This document shows positions 42,332-51,179 of a DNA stretch of 64,000 bases, piece by piece. Position numbers and translations under genes: made by a program. Source of the DNA: Micromonospora lupini str. Lupac 08 (GTDB lineage: Bacteria; Actinomycetota; Actinomycetes; Mycobacteriales; Micromonosporaceae); assembly GCF_000297395.2 (NCBI RefSeq), contig NZ_HF570108.1, positions 6,355,082 to 6,419,081 of the forward strand, written 5' to 3'. The notes below the pieces were generated by a model, which saw only the letters and a program-made list of their open reading frames with translations, made no database searches and was not told the DNA's origin. Every line of letters starts with the position of its first letter. Within the stretch, counting starts at the first letter, position 1.

Positions 42332-43367
42332 GGTTCACCAGCTCCTCGGCGAAGTGGCAGGCGCTGGCCCGGGCGGGGCCCACCTGGAGCAGCGGGGGAA
42401 CCTTCTCCCGGCACACCGGCTGAGCCATGGGGCAGCGCGGGTTGAACGGGCAGCCCGGCGGAATGTTCATCAGGTTCGGCGGGAGGCCCTTGATCGTCCG
42501 GAGCTGCTGCCCCTTCTCGTCAAGGCGCGGGATCGAGTCGATCAGACCCAGCGTGTACGGGTGCGCCGGCTTGGCGTACAGGTCGTACACGTCGGCTTCC
42601 TCGACGATCCGGCCCGCGTACATGACGGCGATCCGGTCCGCGACGTCGGCGACCACACCGAGGTCGTGGGTGATCAGGATCATGCCCATCTGCCGCTCAC
42701 GCTGAAGCTCCGCGAGCAGGTCCATGATCTGGGCCTGCACGGTGACGTCGAGCGCGGTGGTCGGCTCGTCCGCGATCAGCACCTCGGGGTCGAGCGCCAG
42801 CGACATCGCGATCATCGCGCGCTGCCGCATACCGCCCGAGAACTGGTGCGGATAGTTGTTGTACCGGCCCTTGGCGTTGGGGATCTTGACCTGGTCGAGC
42901 ATCTCGATCGCGCGCTTCTTGGCCTCCGCGCGACCCAGGCCCCGCCGAACCCGGAACTGCTCGGCGATCTGGAACCCGACGGTGAAGACCGGGTTCAGGG
43001 CGGACAGCGCGTCCTGGAAGATCATCGCGATGCCCTCACCGCGGATGCGGCGGCGCTCCTCGGCGGACATGCGGAGCATGTCCTTTCCGTGGAAGCGGAC
43101 CTGCCCACCGGTGACGAAGCCGGGGGGCGTGTCGAGGATGCCCATGATCGTCTGCGCCGTGACGCTCTTACCGGAGCCGGACTCGCCGAGCACGGCGAGG
43201 GTCTCCCCCGCGTCGACGTGGTACGTGACCCCGTTGATGACCTTTGCGACGCCGTCCCGGGTACGGAACTCCACCCGCAGGTCGTCGACCTCGAGCAGCC
43301 GGCCGGAGGGGCGCCCGGACCCGCCGGATCCCGGCGCGGACTGCTCGGACACGAGAATGTCGGACAC
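42324..43367 (-). CDS. Oligopeptide ABC transporter ATP-binding protein (DppD-like), operon 2
   Basis: A 347-aa ATPase. GTG 43367 (MSDILVSEQSAPGSGG) is preferred: it lies 10 nt after the permease stop with AGGGGA before it, whereas the longer frame overlaps the permease gene. Walker A GESGSGKSV, FQDALSALNPVF, QFSGGMRQR, LIADEPTTALDV, LITHDLGVVAD and the Cys-rich tail GCPFNPRCPMAQPVC. Paralogue of 25623-26651. Confidence 0.92.
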   Translation of the reverse strand: MSDILVSEQSAPGSGGSGRPSGRLLEVDDLRVEFRTRDGVAKVINGVTYHVDAGETLAVLGESGSGKSVTAQTIMGILDTPPGFVTGGQVRFHGKDMLRMSAEERRRIRGEGIAMIFQDALSALNPVFTVGFQIAEQFRVRRGLGRAEAKKRAIEMLDQVKIPNAKGRYNNYPHQFSGGMRQRAMIAMSLALDPEVLIADEPTTALDVTVQAQIMDLLAELQRERQMGMILITHDLGVVADVADRIAVMYAGRIVEEADVYDLYAKPAHPYTLGLIDSIPRLDEKGQQLRTIKGLPPNLMNIPPGCPFNPRCPMAQPVCREKVPPLLQVGPARASACHFAEELVNRV

Positions 43368-43377
43368 TGGATTTCCC

Positions 43378-44337
43378 CTAGCGGAGTTTCGGATCGAGGG
43401 CCTCGCGGACCGCTTCACCGAGCATCACGAAGCTCAGCACCGCGGCGACGAGGAATGCGGCAGGGAAGAACACGAGCCCCGGCGCGACCCGGATGAAATC
43501 CTTGCCCTCGCTGATCATGATGCCCCAGGACACCACCGGCGACTTCAGGCCGACACCCAGGAACGACAGGGTGGCCTCGGCACCGATGAACGAGCCGACC
43601 ATGATCGTGCCGTAGACCAGCAGTGGGGCCAGGCAGTTCGGCAGCAGGTGCTTGAGGATGATCCGGCCGCTGCCGGCACCGAGCGCGCGCGCCGCAACGA
43701 TGTAGTCGGCCTCCTTGGTGGAGAGCACCGAGGAGCGCATCAACCGCATCACGACCGGCCAGCTCAGCACGATCAGCGAGATGATCACCAGGCCCATGAT
43801 CTCGGCCTTGCTGTTGCTGCTGCCCGAACCGTTGAACGTGGTCAGGATGACGATCGCGCCGAGCACGAACGGCACTCCGAAGAACACGTCCGCGACCCGG
43901 CTGAGAATCGTGTCGACCCAACCACCGAGGTAGCCGGAGATGATGCCCATGAAGCCGCCGACCAGCAGGGTGCCGACCACGGAGAGCACGGCGACCACGA
44001 TGGAGGCACGGGCGCCGTAGATGACCCGGGCGTAGACGTCCCGGCCCTGCAGGTCGTACCCGAACCACGCGTCGCCGGACGCCTTGTTGAGGCTGCGCGA
44101 GAGCGCCCCGTTGACCGGGTCGCCCGGGGCGAACAGCGACGGGAAGGCCGCCATCAACAGGAAGATGACGATGATCGTCGCCGAGATCCAGAACAGCGGC
44201 TTGCGGCGCAGGTCCCGCCAGGCGTCACCGAGCAGACCACGGGGCTTCTCGTTGCCCTGCGGCCCGGGGGTGGCAGGGGTGTCGGTCGGCTGCGCGGCAG
44301 GGGTGCTGACGATCGATGCGGTACTGGGGTCACTCAT
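43378..44337 (-). CDS. Oligopeptide ABC transporter permease (DppC-like), operon 2
   Basis: A 319-aa permease: N-terminal GLLGDAWRDLRRKPLFWIS as in operon 1, about six helices, EAA loop DYIVAARALGAGSGRIILKHLLPNCLAP, C-terminus GEAVREALDPKLR. Starts at ATG 44337, overlapping the DppB-like gene end by 8 nt. In contrast to operon 1 there is no repeat between the permease genes. Confidence 0.92.
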   Translation of the reverse strand: MSDPSTASIVSTPAAQPTDTPATPGPQGNEKPRGLLGDAWRDLRRKPLFWISATIIVIFLLMAAFPSLFAPGDPVNGALSRSLNKASGDAWFGYDLQGRDVYARVIYGARASIVVAVLSVVGTLLVGGFMGIISGYLGGWVDTILSRVADVFFGVPFVLGAIVILTTFNGSGSSNSKAEIMGLVIISLIVLSWPVVMRLMRSSVLSTKEADYIVAARALGAGSGRIILKHLLPNCLAPLLVYGTIMVGSFIGAEATLSFLGVGLKSPVVSWGIMISEGKDFIRVAPGLVFFPAAFLVAAVLSFVMLGEAVREALDPKLR

Positions 44338-45256
44338 AACGGATCCTCGGGTCCAGGGCGGCGTAGAGCAGGTCGACCAGCAGGTTCATCAACAGATAGA
44401 CGACCACCAACACCACCACGATGCCAACCACGGTAGCGCTCTCCTTGGTGACGATCGCGCGGTAGACCTCGCGACCGATCCCGTTGATGCCGAAGATGCC
44501 CTCGGTGACGATCGCGCCGCCCATCAGGGCGCCGAGGTCGGTGCCGAGCAGGGTGACGACCGGAATGAGCGAGTTGCGCAGCAGGTGCACACCCACGACC
44601 CGGCGCATCGGCAGGCCCTTGGCGATGGCGGTGCGCACGTAGTCGGCACGGCGGTTCTCCGCGATGCTCGTTCGAGCCACCCGGGCGATGTACGCCACCG
44701 ACGCGCTACCGAGCACGAAGCCCGGCACGATCAGCTCGGAGAAGCGCATCTCGGACGAGACCGTCGGCTTGACGATGCCCCACTGCACGCCCAGCAGCCA
44801 CTGCAGCACGAAGCCGACGACGAACACCGGCAGCGCGAGCAGGAAGAGGGTCGAGACGAGGACGAGGTTGTCCAGGAAGCCGTTGCGGCGCAGACCGGTC
44901 AGGATGCCGGCGCCGAGGCCGATCACGGCCTCGATGGCGAGCGCGACCAGGGCCAGCTTCAGGGTGTTCGGGTACGCCGTGGCGATGATGTCGCCGATGT
45001 CGCGCTGCGAGAACGTCTGGCCGAAGTCGCCCTGGAGCAGGTTCTTCATGTAGTTGCCGTACTGCACGAAGACGTTCTGGTCCAGGTGGTACTTCTCGGT
45101 CATGTACGCGACGTACTGGTCGGGGCAGCGGCGCTCGCCGCACTTGCCGGCGAACGGGTCGCCGGGGACGGACCAGACGAGCCAGTAGATCAGGAAGGTC
45201 GAGCCGATGAAGACCGGCACGAGTTGGAGCAGCCGTCTCAACAGATAACGGCCCAT
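44330..45256 (-). CDS. Oligopeptide ABC transporter permease (DppB-like), operon 2
   Basis: A 308-aa permease with ATG 45256 (MGRYLLRRLLQLVPVFIGST); the longer frame extends into the hairpin region and is not used. A periplasmic segment has GDPFAGKCGERRCPDQYVAY with two Cys absent in the operon 1 protein. EAA loop DYVRTAIAKGLPMRRVVGVHLLRNSLIPV and ending LYAALDPRIRYE are typical. Separated from the SBP gene by 149 bp with two hairpins. Confidence 0.92.
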   Translation of the reverse strand: MGRYLLRRLLQLVPVFIGSTFLIYWLVWSVPGDPFAGKCGERRCPDQYVAYMTEKYHLDQNVFVQYGNYMKNLLQGDFGQTFSQRDIGDIIATAYPNTLKLALVALAIEAVIGLGAGILTGLRRNGFLDNLVLVSTLFLLALPVFVVGFVLQWLLGVQWGIVKPTVSSEMRFSELIVPGFVLGSASVAYIARVARTSIAENRRADYVRTAIAKGLPMRRVVGVHLLRNSLIPVVTLLGTDLGALMGGAIVTEGIFGINGIGREVYRAIVTKESATVVGIVVVLVVVYLLMNLLVDLLYAALDPRIRYE

Positions 45257-45313
45257 GGGGTGGTCCTCCAGACAGGGGGCGCGTCGGACGGCCGACACGG
45301 TGGTGACAACGTG

Positions 45314-45390
45314 GCGAGTGGAGTGCTGTGGCACCCACTCGCGGAACGGCCCCGGGTCGGGCTCACCGGATGTGGCGAGCCCGACCCGGG
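45314..45390 (-). terminator. Two consecutive intercistronic hairpins after SBP gene, operon 2
   Basis: Nearest the SBP stop: perfect 14-bp stem CCCGGGTCGGGCTC (45351-45364) with 45377-45390, 12-nt loop. Next: 45314-45321 with 45335-45342 (8 bp) topped by 45323-45326/45331-45334. They occur between SBP and permease genes of one operon, so they probably reduce read-through or protect SBP mRNA. Confidence 0.7.
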
Positions 45391-45405
45391 GTCAGACCGT
45401 TCGGA

Positions 45406-47046
45406 TCAGAGCTCGACCGAGGTGATGTCGAGTTCGCCGACGTTGTTCAGCTCGAGCTTCTTGATCTTCTCCGAGTGGCCGGACTGCTGGCCGTAGAAGT
45501 AGATCGGGATGCTCGGGACGTCCTGGTCGACCTTCTCGATGGCCTTGGCGAAGGCCTCGTGCGAAGCCTCGAGGCTCGGCGCGGAGCTGGCCTGCTTGGC
45601 CAGGGTGTCGACCTCGGGGTTGCTGTACAGGCCGTCGTTGGACGAGCCACCCTTGACGTAGAGCGGGTTGACCCAGTTCTCCACGTCCGGGTAGTCCTGC
45701 TGCCAGGCGGCACGGTACGGGCCGGTCATCTTGTGGGCGTTGATGTTCTGACGGAACACCGCGAAGGTCGGGATGCCCTCGGCGCGAGCCTCGATGCCGA
45801 GGTTGGTCTTGACCTGCTGCGCAACCGCGTCCATCCAGTCCTTGTGGCTGGAGTCCGAGTTGTAGTAGAAGACCATCTCGCCGGTGAAGCCGCCGGCCTC
45901 GGTCAGCAGCTGCTTGGCCGTGGTCGGGTCGAACTTGCAGGCGGTGCAGTTACCCGGCTTGGCGCCCGGGGTCAGCGGGTTCGCCCAGCTGTCGGCCGGC
46001 TTGCGGGTGCCGAAGAAGATCTTGTCCGAGATCTCCTGCCGGTTGATCGACAGCGAGACCGCACGACGCAGCTTCGGGTTCTGGAAGCGCTTGTCGTAGA
46101 TCGGGAACGCGATGAGCGCGGTCGACGGCGTGACGGTGTTCAGGCCACGGTCACCGAGGTCGGTCTTCCACTTGTCGCCGGCGAGCGCCGAGGTGGGGAC
46201 GACCTCCATGAAGTCCAGGTTGTTGGCGAGCAGGTCGGCGTAGGCCGCCGTCTCGTCCTGGTACAGCTTGACGTCGACGTCCTTGATCTTCATCTTGTCG
46301 CGCAGGCTGTAGTCGTCGAAACGAGTCAGCTTGATGAGGACGTTGTCCTGCCACGAGACGAACTTCACCGGGCCGTTACCGATCGGCTTCTTGCCGAACT
46401 CCTCGGGCTTCATGGTGAAGAACGCGTCCGGCAGCGGCATGAACGCGCTGTAGCCGAGCTTGGTCGGGAAGACCGCGGTCGGGGCGGCGAGGGTGACCTC
46501 GAAGGTCTGCTCGTCGATGACCTTCAGGCCGGACAGCTCCTTGGCCGTCGGCATCGGGGCCTTCTGCGGGCCGTCCGCGCCGTCCGGGTCCTCGGTGTAG
46601 GTCTTGTCGAAGCCCGCGATGTCCGCGAAGAAGGAGCCGTTCTGCGCGCCGTTCGGCGAGTACGCGGCCCAGTTCCAGGCGTCGACGAAGTTCTTCGCCT
46701 TCACCTCGGTACCGTCGTGGAACTTGGTACCCTTCTTGATCTTGATCGTGAAGACCTTGGAGTCCTTGGTGTCGATGGACTCGGCCAGCGCGTTGCGCGG
46801 GGCCCCACCGTCGTTGGGGTACTCGACCAGGCCGGTGAACAGCCAGTCGATGACCTTGCCACCGCCGGTCTCCGTGGTGTTCGACGGAACCAGCGGGTTC
46901 TCCGGCTGGACGCCGTGGATGACGATCGCGCCATCCTTGCTGGCGGCGGCGTCGCCGTCGCCGTCACCGCTCGAGCAACCGCTCGCGACAAGCGCGGCAG
47001 CCGCGCTGAGCGCGATCGCGCTCGTCGCCCGCTTCGAGACTCTCAT
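45406..47046 (-). CDS. Oligopeptide-type ABC transporter solute-binding lipoprotein, operon 2
   Basis: A 546-aa family-5 binding protein, first gene of operon 2. Signal peptide MRVSKRATSAIALSAAAALV with lipobox ASGC and Cys24 as lipid anchor, then an acidic Gly/Asp linker. Family motifs: IHGVQPENPLVPSNTTET, KIKKGTKFHDGTEVKAKNF, KLRRAVSLSINRQEIS, SIPIYFYGQQSGHSE. A CTAC pair (ExGNCTACKF) could make a disulfide. Related to but clearly diverged from the operon 1 SBP, so substrate range probably differs while the ATPases remain similar. Confidence 0.92.
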   Translation of the reverse strand: MRVSKRATSAIALSAAAALVASGCSSGDGDGDAAASKDGAIVIHGVQPENPLVPSNTTETGGGKVIDWLFTGLVEYPNDGGAPRNALAESIDTKDSKVFTIKIKKGTKFHDGTEVKAKNFVDAWNWAAYSPNGAQNGSFFADIAGFDKTYTEDPDGADGPQKAPMPTAKELSGLKVIDEQTFEVTLAAPTAVFPTKLGYSAFMPLPDAFFTMKPEEFGKKPIGNGPVKFVSWQDNVLIKLTRFDDYSLRDKMKIKDVDVKLYQDETAAYADLLANNLDFMEVVPTSALAGDKWKTDLGDRGLNTVTPSTALIAFPIYDKRFQNPKLRRAVSLSINRQEISDKIFFGTRKPADSWANPLTPGAKPGNCTACKFDPTTAKQLLTEAGGFTGEMVFYYNSDSSHKDWMDAVAQQVKTNLGIEARAEGIPTFAVFRQNINAHKMTGPYRAAWQQDYPDVENWVNPLYVKGGSSNDGLYSNPEVDTLAKQASSAPSLEASHEAFAKAIEKVDQDVPSIPIYFYGQQSGHSEKIKKLELNNVGELDITSVEL

Positions 47047-47709
47047 TCCGAGGGGCCTCCTCTTTCTAACCTGGTTCCGTCGTGGGTTTCACGCACGTTT
47101 GGGGGTGACACCGCCCGACCACCCCGGGGCGGGGGTCGCCGGGACCACAGGGAAGTTTGGGGACACCCCTGATGTTCCGATCCGCCGGGCTCCCTCACCC
47201 GACGAGGCACGACCCTACGCAGGCGACACAGCCACGAACCCGCCGGGAACAGCGGAGGTCGTGGTCGTTGGCCGTACGGAGTGCCACACACCAAGGGTGA
47301 GGTGCTGCCACTGTGACACCCACTGGCCGCTTCCGTGAAGGTGCCGTTATCAAGCCGTTAGTTGCCCGCCACGTTGCCGATACTTGAAAAATGATCATAA
47401 AACGGTCGGGGCAGGTGTCCCTGACCTGGAAGTACATGACCTGCTAGAGCGCCCGCGCCGCGCTCAGGCTCGGCTTCTGTGAGGTTTTCCGCACGACGGA
47501 CGCGCGGTCCGACGCCCGTCGCGGGCTCGATTTTCTTTGCCCGTCCGGACGAGGTCGCCGTCGGCTGCACGGGCACCATGGCCGGCTGGGTGGACGAGGG
47601 CGCCGCGGGCGGTTCTCTGATGACCGGAGGGCGACCGCGACTGGTACGACGACACCGGCCCCGGCGCCGCACGAGGCGGGGCCGGGGCCGGTGGTGTGGC
47701 GGGGATGGA
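47047..47709. other. 663-bp intergenic region upstream of oligopeptide operon 2
   Basis: No gene supported. The promoter of operon 2 should lie in 47050-47420; an AT-rich island (47380-47405, around TTGAAAAATGATCATAAAAC) stands out in otherwise GC-rich DNA and may be a promoter or regulator site. The far end carries the terminator of the thioester-protein gene. Both neighbouring genes are read leftwards. Confidence 0.45.
47653..47693 (-). terminator. Terminator of the thioester-domain protein gene
   Basis: Perfect 13-bp stem CACCGGCCCCGGC (47653-47665) with 47681-47693; 15-nt loop that itself contains complementary GC stretches. It lies 16 nt past the stop on the minus strand. Confidence 0.75.
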
Positions 47710-48876
47710 TCAGGCGGTGAAGCGGACCTTGCGACGACGCACCAGAAGCACGGCAACCGCGCCCGCGGCGAGCAGCAGCAGACCGGCGGTCGCCGCCATC
47801 GCGATCGGCGAACCGGTCAGCGGCAGGGCGCCGCCGTTGCTGGCCGGCGAGGTGGACGGTGCCGGGCTGGCCGGCTGCGCCGACTCCGACGGCGTGGCCG
47901 ACGGGGTGGTCGGCGACGCCGACGCGCTCGGGGTCGGCGACGAGGTGGCCGGCGGGGTCGCGGGGGTGGCCGTGAAGGTGGCCGCCGCCCGGGCGGTGAC
48001 GGTGGTGCCGGTGCTGCCGCCGAGGATCAGCTTCTGCGCCTTCTTGGCGCCGCCGCTGAACAGGAACACCCGGCCGAAGGAGACCGAGTCCTGCGCGGTC
48101 AGGGTCACGTCGACCGTGCCGGCGGCCTCGGCGGCCAGCCAGAACTGCCCGCCGTTGGTGGTCGTGGTGACCGGCTTGCCCTCGGCGTCGACGGCGGTGC
48201 CGCCGGTGGCCGCGACGGTGATCGCGCCCGCCGGGCCCTTCACCGTGAACGGACCGGCCTTGCCGCCGACGGTCGCGGTGGCGCTGGCCGGGTCGACGGC
48301 CAGGTCGGCACGCGGCTCCGGCTGGTCGGTGGCGTTCGTGATCAGGTAGTCACGGACCTTCGTGATCACCTCGTACTGGTTGGGGGCCTGCAGGCCCTTC
48401 TCCCAGGCGCCCAGCTCGATGCCGTCGCTGAAGTGCCAGACGGCGGTCTGGGTGCCGAAGTAGAGCAGGGTGTCCAGCTGCTTCTTACCGATCTTCGTCT
48501 GCACGCCGGCGGCGGCGAGAAGCGCGGTGGAGTCGGCGTTCGGGTAGCCGTGGGTGAGCACCCACTGGACCTTGCCGAGGTTCTGCACCTCGGACTTGTC
48601 CCAGGTGCCCTCCTCGTACTTGCCGTCGAGCTTCACGCTGGTGTGGTAGTCGATGCAGAACGCCGGCACCAGCTTGCCGTCGATCTTCAGGGCGAGCGCG
48701 GACGTGGTGCGCTTCTTGCCGTCGAGCTTCAGGGTGACCTCGGTGCCGTCGACCACCTTGGCCACGCCGGTGGCCGGAGCGGCGGCTGCGGCACCCGCCA
48801 CGCCGAGCGCCAGCGCGCCGCCGGCGACAGCCGCCAGCGCGACCCGCGCCCAGTGTCGTCCTCGTTGTCCGAACAT
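47710..48876 (-). CDS. LPxTG-anchored thioester-domain surface protein
   Basis: A 388-aa wall-anchored protein. ATG 48876 (or TTG 48879) gives a signal peptide MFGQRGRHWARVALAAVAGG...AAAAAPA. Residues 30-180 are a thioester domain: the Cys of PAFCIDYHT and the Gln of YFGTQTAVWHF are the pair expected to form an internal Cys-Gln thioester able to bond covalently with host or surface amines. Then an Ig-like beta region, a Thr/Ala/Pro/Ser-rich stalk, sorting signal LPLTGSPIA, a hydrophobic helix and a basic RRRK tail: a sortase substrate. The thioester itself is inferred from motifs. Transcribed alone. Confidence 0.87.
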   Translation of the reverse strand: MFGQRGRHWARVALAAVAGGALALGVAGAAAAAPATGVAKVVDGTEVTLKLDGKKRTTSALALKIDGKLVPAFCIDYHTSVKLDGKYEEGTWDKSEVQNLGKVQWVLTHGYPNADSTALLAAAGVQTKIGKKQLDTLLYFGTQTAVWHFSDGIELGAWEKGLQAPNQYEVITKVRDYLITNATDQPEPRADLAVDPASATATVGGKAGPFTVKGPAGAITVAATGGTAVDAEGKPVTTTTNGGQFWLAAEAAGTVDVTLTAQDSVSFGRVFLFSGGAKKAQKLILGGSTGTTVTARAAATFTATPATPPATSSPTPSASASPTTPSATPSESAQPASPAPSTSPASNGGALPLTGSPIAMAATAGLLLLAAGAVAVLLVRRRKVRFTA

Positions 48877-49065
48877 CAAGAGTGGTACCTCTCCCCCAGG
48901 GGTGACCCGCGACCGCGGGCACGCGTGAGCCGCCGCCTCCGCGGGATGCCAACACCCACGCGCGGAAACGGGACCGGGGCAGTATGGGACGACGGGTGAT
49001 CGTTTGTCAGCCCCGCCCAGCGGCATCCGTGGCATCTGCCCGAAATGCCGGGGCGGAGGAATAGA

Positions 49066-49758
49066 TCACACGAGCCGGCGGTCCGCCGCCCAGCGGGACA
49101 ACTCGTAGCGGTTGGACATCTGGAGCTTGCGCAGCACGTTCGACACGTGCGTCTCCACCGTCTTGATGGAGATGAACAGCTCCTTGGCGATCTCCTTGTA
49201 CGCGTACCCCCGGGCGAGCAGGCGCAGCACCTCCCGCTCCCGGTTGGTGAGCTGGTCCAGCTCCGGGTCGGCCACCGGGGCGTCCGGCCGGGCCGCGAAG
49301 GCGTCCAGCACGAACCCGGCGAGCCGAGGGCTGAACACCGCGTCACCGTCGGCGACCCGGCGGATCGCCGCGGCCAGCTCGTCCGGGGAGATGGTCTTGG
49401 TGACATACCCCCGCGCGCCGGCCCGGATCAGACCGATCACGTCCTCCGCCGCGTCGGAGACGCTCAGCGCCAGGAACTTGACCTGCGGATGACTGCGCCG
49501 CATCGCCTCCAGCACGGCGCGGCCACCGCCGTCGGGCATGTGCACGTCGAGCAGCACCACGTCCGGCCCGGTGGCGGCGATCCGCGTGACCGCCTCGGCC
49601 ACCGTGCTCGCCTCACCCACCACCTCGACGTGGGCGCCCAGCTCGGCACGCACCCCGGCACGGAACATCGCGTGGTCGTCCACGAGGAACACCCGCAGGC
49701 GTTCGGGGCGGCTGGTCGCCGGGTCGAGATGCTCCATCGGCTGCTCGGCCATGGTCAC
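49066..49758 (-). CDS. NarL/LuxR-family response regulator
   Basis: A 230-aa regulator paired with the kinase gene just upstream (overlap GTGA). Receiver domain: LRVFLVDDHAMFRAGV with acidic pocket, phospho-acceptor Asp in VVLLDVHMPDG, Thr/Ser at LALSVSD and Lys in GYVTKTISPDEL. C-terminal LuxR helix-turn-helix: LTNREREVLRLLARGYAYKEIAKELFISIKTVETHV region. GTG 49758 is used as start because it overlaps the kinase stop; ATG 49752 is an alternative. Probably controls the adjacent PspC membrane genes (inference from context). Confidence 0.92.
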   Translation of the reverse strand: MTMAEQPMEHLDPATSRPERLRVFLVDDHAMFRAGVRAELGAHVEVVGEASTVAEAVTRIAATGPDVVLLDVHMPDGGGRAVLEAMRRSHPQVKFLALSVSDAAEDVIGLIRAGARGYVTKTISPDELAAAIRRVADGDAVFSPRLAGFVLDAFAARPDAPVADPELDQLTNREREVLRLLARGYAYKEIAKELFISIKTVETHVSNVLRKLQMSNRYELSRWAADRRLV

Positions 49759-51020
49759 TTGTTCCTCTCCGCTGCGGACGAGTCCCGGGAGATCGGCAGG
49801 ATCAACCGGACCTCGGTCCCCTCCCCCGGACCGGACCGGATCTCGGCCCGTCCGCCGTGCCGCTTCATCCGTCCGATGATCGAACCGCGTACGCCGTGCC
49901 GGTGGTCCTCCACCGTATCCGGATCGAAGCCCTTGCCCCGGTCCCGGACGAAGACGCTGACCTGATCGGGCTCCACCTCGGCGTACAGCGACACGGTCTG
50001 CACGCCGGCGTGCCGGGCAGCGTTCACCAGCGCCTCCCGCGCGGCGGCGACAAGCGCCCCGACCTTCTCGTCGGTCTCCCGGTCGCCCACCACCACGGTC
50101 TCCACGGTGATCGCGAACGTGTCCTCGACCTCGGCGGCGGCCTGTTCCAGGGCGGCGGCGAAGCGCTCGCTCGGTGACGCCGTGGGTTTGTAGAGCCAGT
50201 TGCGCAGCGAACGCTCCTGTCCCCGGGCCAACCGCTGCACCGTCTTGACGTCGCTGGCGTTGCGCTGGATCAGAGCCAACGTGTGCAGCACCTGGTCGTG
50301 CACCATCGCGGCCAGCTCGGCCCGCTCCTGCTCGCGGATGCGCCCCTCGCGCTCCGAGCGGAGCTGGCTGTACGTCCGCCAGAGCACCGGCGCGGCGACC
50401 ACGCCGACCCCGGCCAACCCGACCAGCGCGAAGATCACCCCGTTGATCACCGCGTCGAAGTTCTGTGCCGGCGAGTAGACCGCCGCGACACCGATGATGC
50501 CGACCGCGACCAGCACTCCACCGCCGATGAACCGGAGCACGAAGGCCCGCCGGTCGCTCTCCTCGACGACCGCCCCGAGCCACGGGACCGGCATCGTGTC
50601 GCCCCAGCGCCGTCGCCGCTCGGGCGCCGACTGGTGCCAGATGACCCCGGCGCCGACGGCGATGATGGCCACCAGCCAGCCGGCGGTGCCCGCCGCGCCG
50701 ACGGAGTCGAAGACCATCACCTGAATCAGCAGGACGCCGAGCCCGATCCCGACGAACGGCAGGAGCTGGGCCACGTCGCGCCGGGGTGGCACGGCGGTGT
50801 CGCCGGGGCGCAGCGGCACCACCGCCCAGAAGGCCGCGTAGAGCAGGAGGCCGAGCCCGCTCAGCCCGAGCAGCACCATGAACGCGACCCGCACACGCAG
50901 CACCGAGATGCCGAGATGGTCGGCGATGCCGGCGGCGACACCGGCGGCCATCCGATGCTCGGGGGCGCGGTAGAGGCGCGGAGGCGGGGTCACGGTGCTG
51001 ATCGGAGGCTCCCTGGTCAC
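49755..51020 (-). CDS. Sensor histidine kinase with N-terminal PspC domain
   Basis: A 421-aa membrane kinase. Residues 15-75 are a PspC domain (RLYRAPEHRMAAGVAAGIADHLGISVLRVRVAF with the next helix), followed by three or four more membrane helices with no extracellular sensor, so it probably senses the membrane itself or a membrane partner. The HisKA_3 motif is MVHDQVLHTLALIQ, with the phospho-acceptor His, and the ATPase domain has EALVNAARHAG (N box) and VRDRGKGFD (G1). Operon with the response regulator, divergent (159 bp) from a PspC/LiaF-like operon: a LiaFSR-like envelope-stress arrangement. Confidence 0.92.
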   Translation of the reverse strand: MTREPPISTVTPPPRLYRAPEHRMAAGVAAGIADHLGISVLRVRVAFMVLLGLSGLGLLLYAAFWAVVPLRPGDTAVPPRRDVAQLLPFVGIGLGVLLIQVMVFDSVGAAGTAGWLVAIIAVGAGVIWHQSAPERRRRWGDTMPVPWLGAVVEESDRRAFVLRFIGGGVLVAVGIIGVAAVYSPAQNFDAVINGVIFALVGLAGVGVVAAPVLWRTYSQLRSEREGRIREQERAELAAMVHDQVLHTLALIQRNASDVKTVQRLARGQERSLRNWLYKPTASPSERFAAALEQAAAEVEDTFAITVETVVVGDRETDEKVGALVAAAREALVNAARHAGVQTVSLYAEVEPDQVSVFVRDRGKGFDPDTVEDHRHGVRGSIIGRMKRHGGRAEIRSGPGEGTEVRLILPISRDSSAAERNK

Positions 51021-51179
51021 GGTGGTGGGCGGGGCGGAGGTCGGTGAGTCCGATCGTCACACGCCGCGGCGTCCGCCGACCACGGGGACGCCCCCGACAT
51101 TCCGACCGCCCGGATCTCAGGGTGGGGTCAGGGTCGGGTCCTGAGGTCGTTCGGGCGCAGCGGGCAGCAGGATCGAGAC

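Noticed and set aside
47380..47405. AT-rich island as a fourth hairpin element (contains TGATCA)
   Set aside because: No complementary arm 37-57 nt away; kept only as a possible promoter feature.
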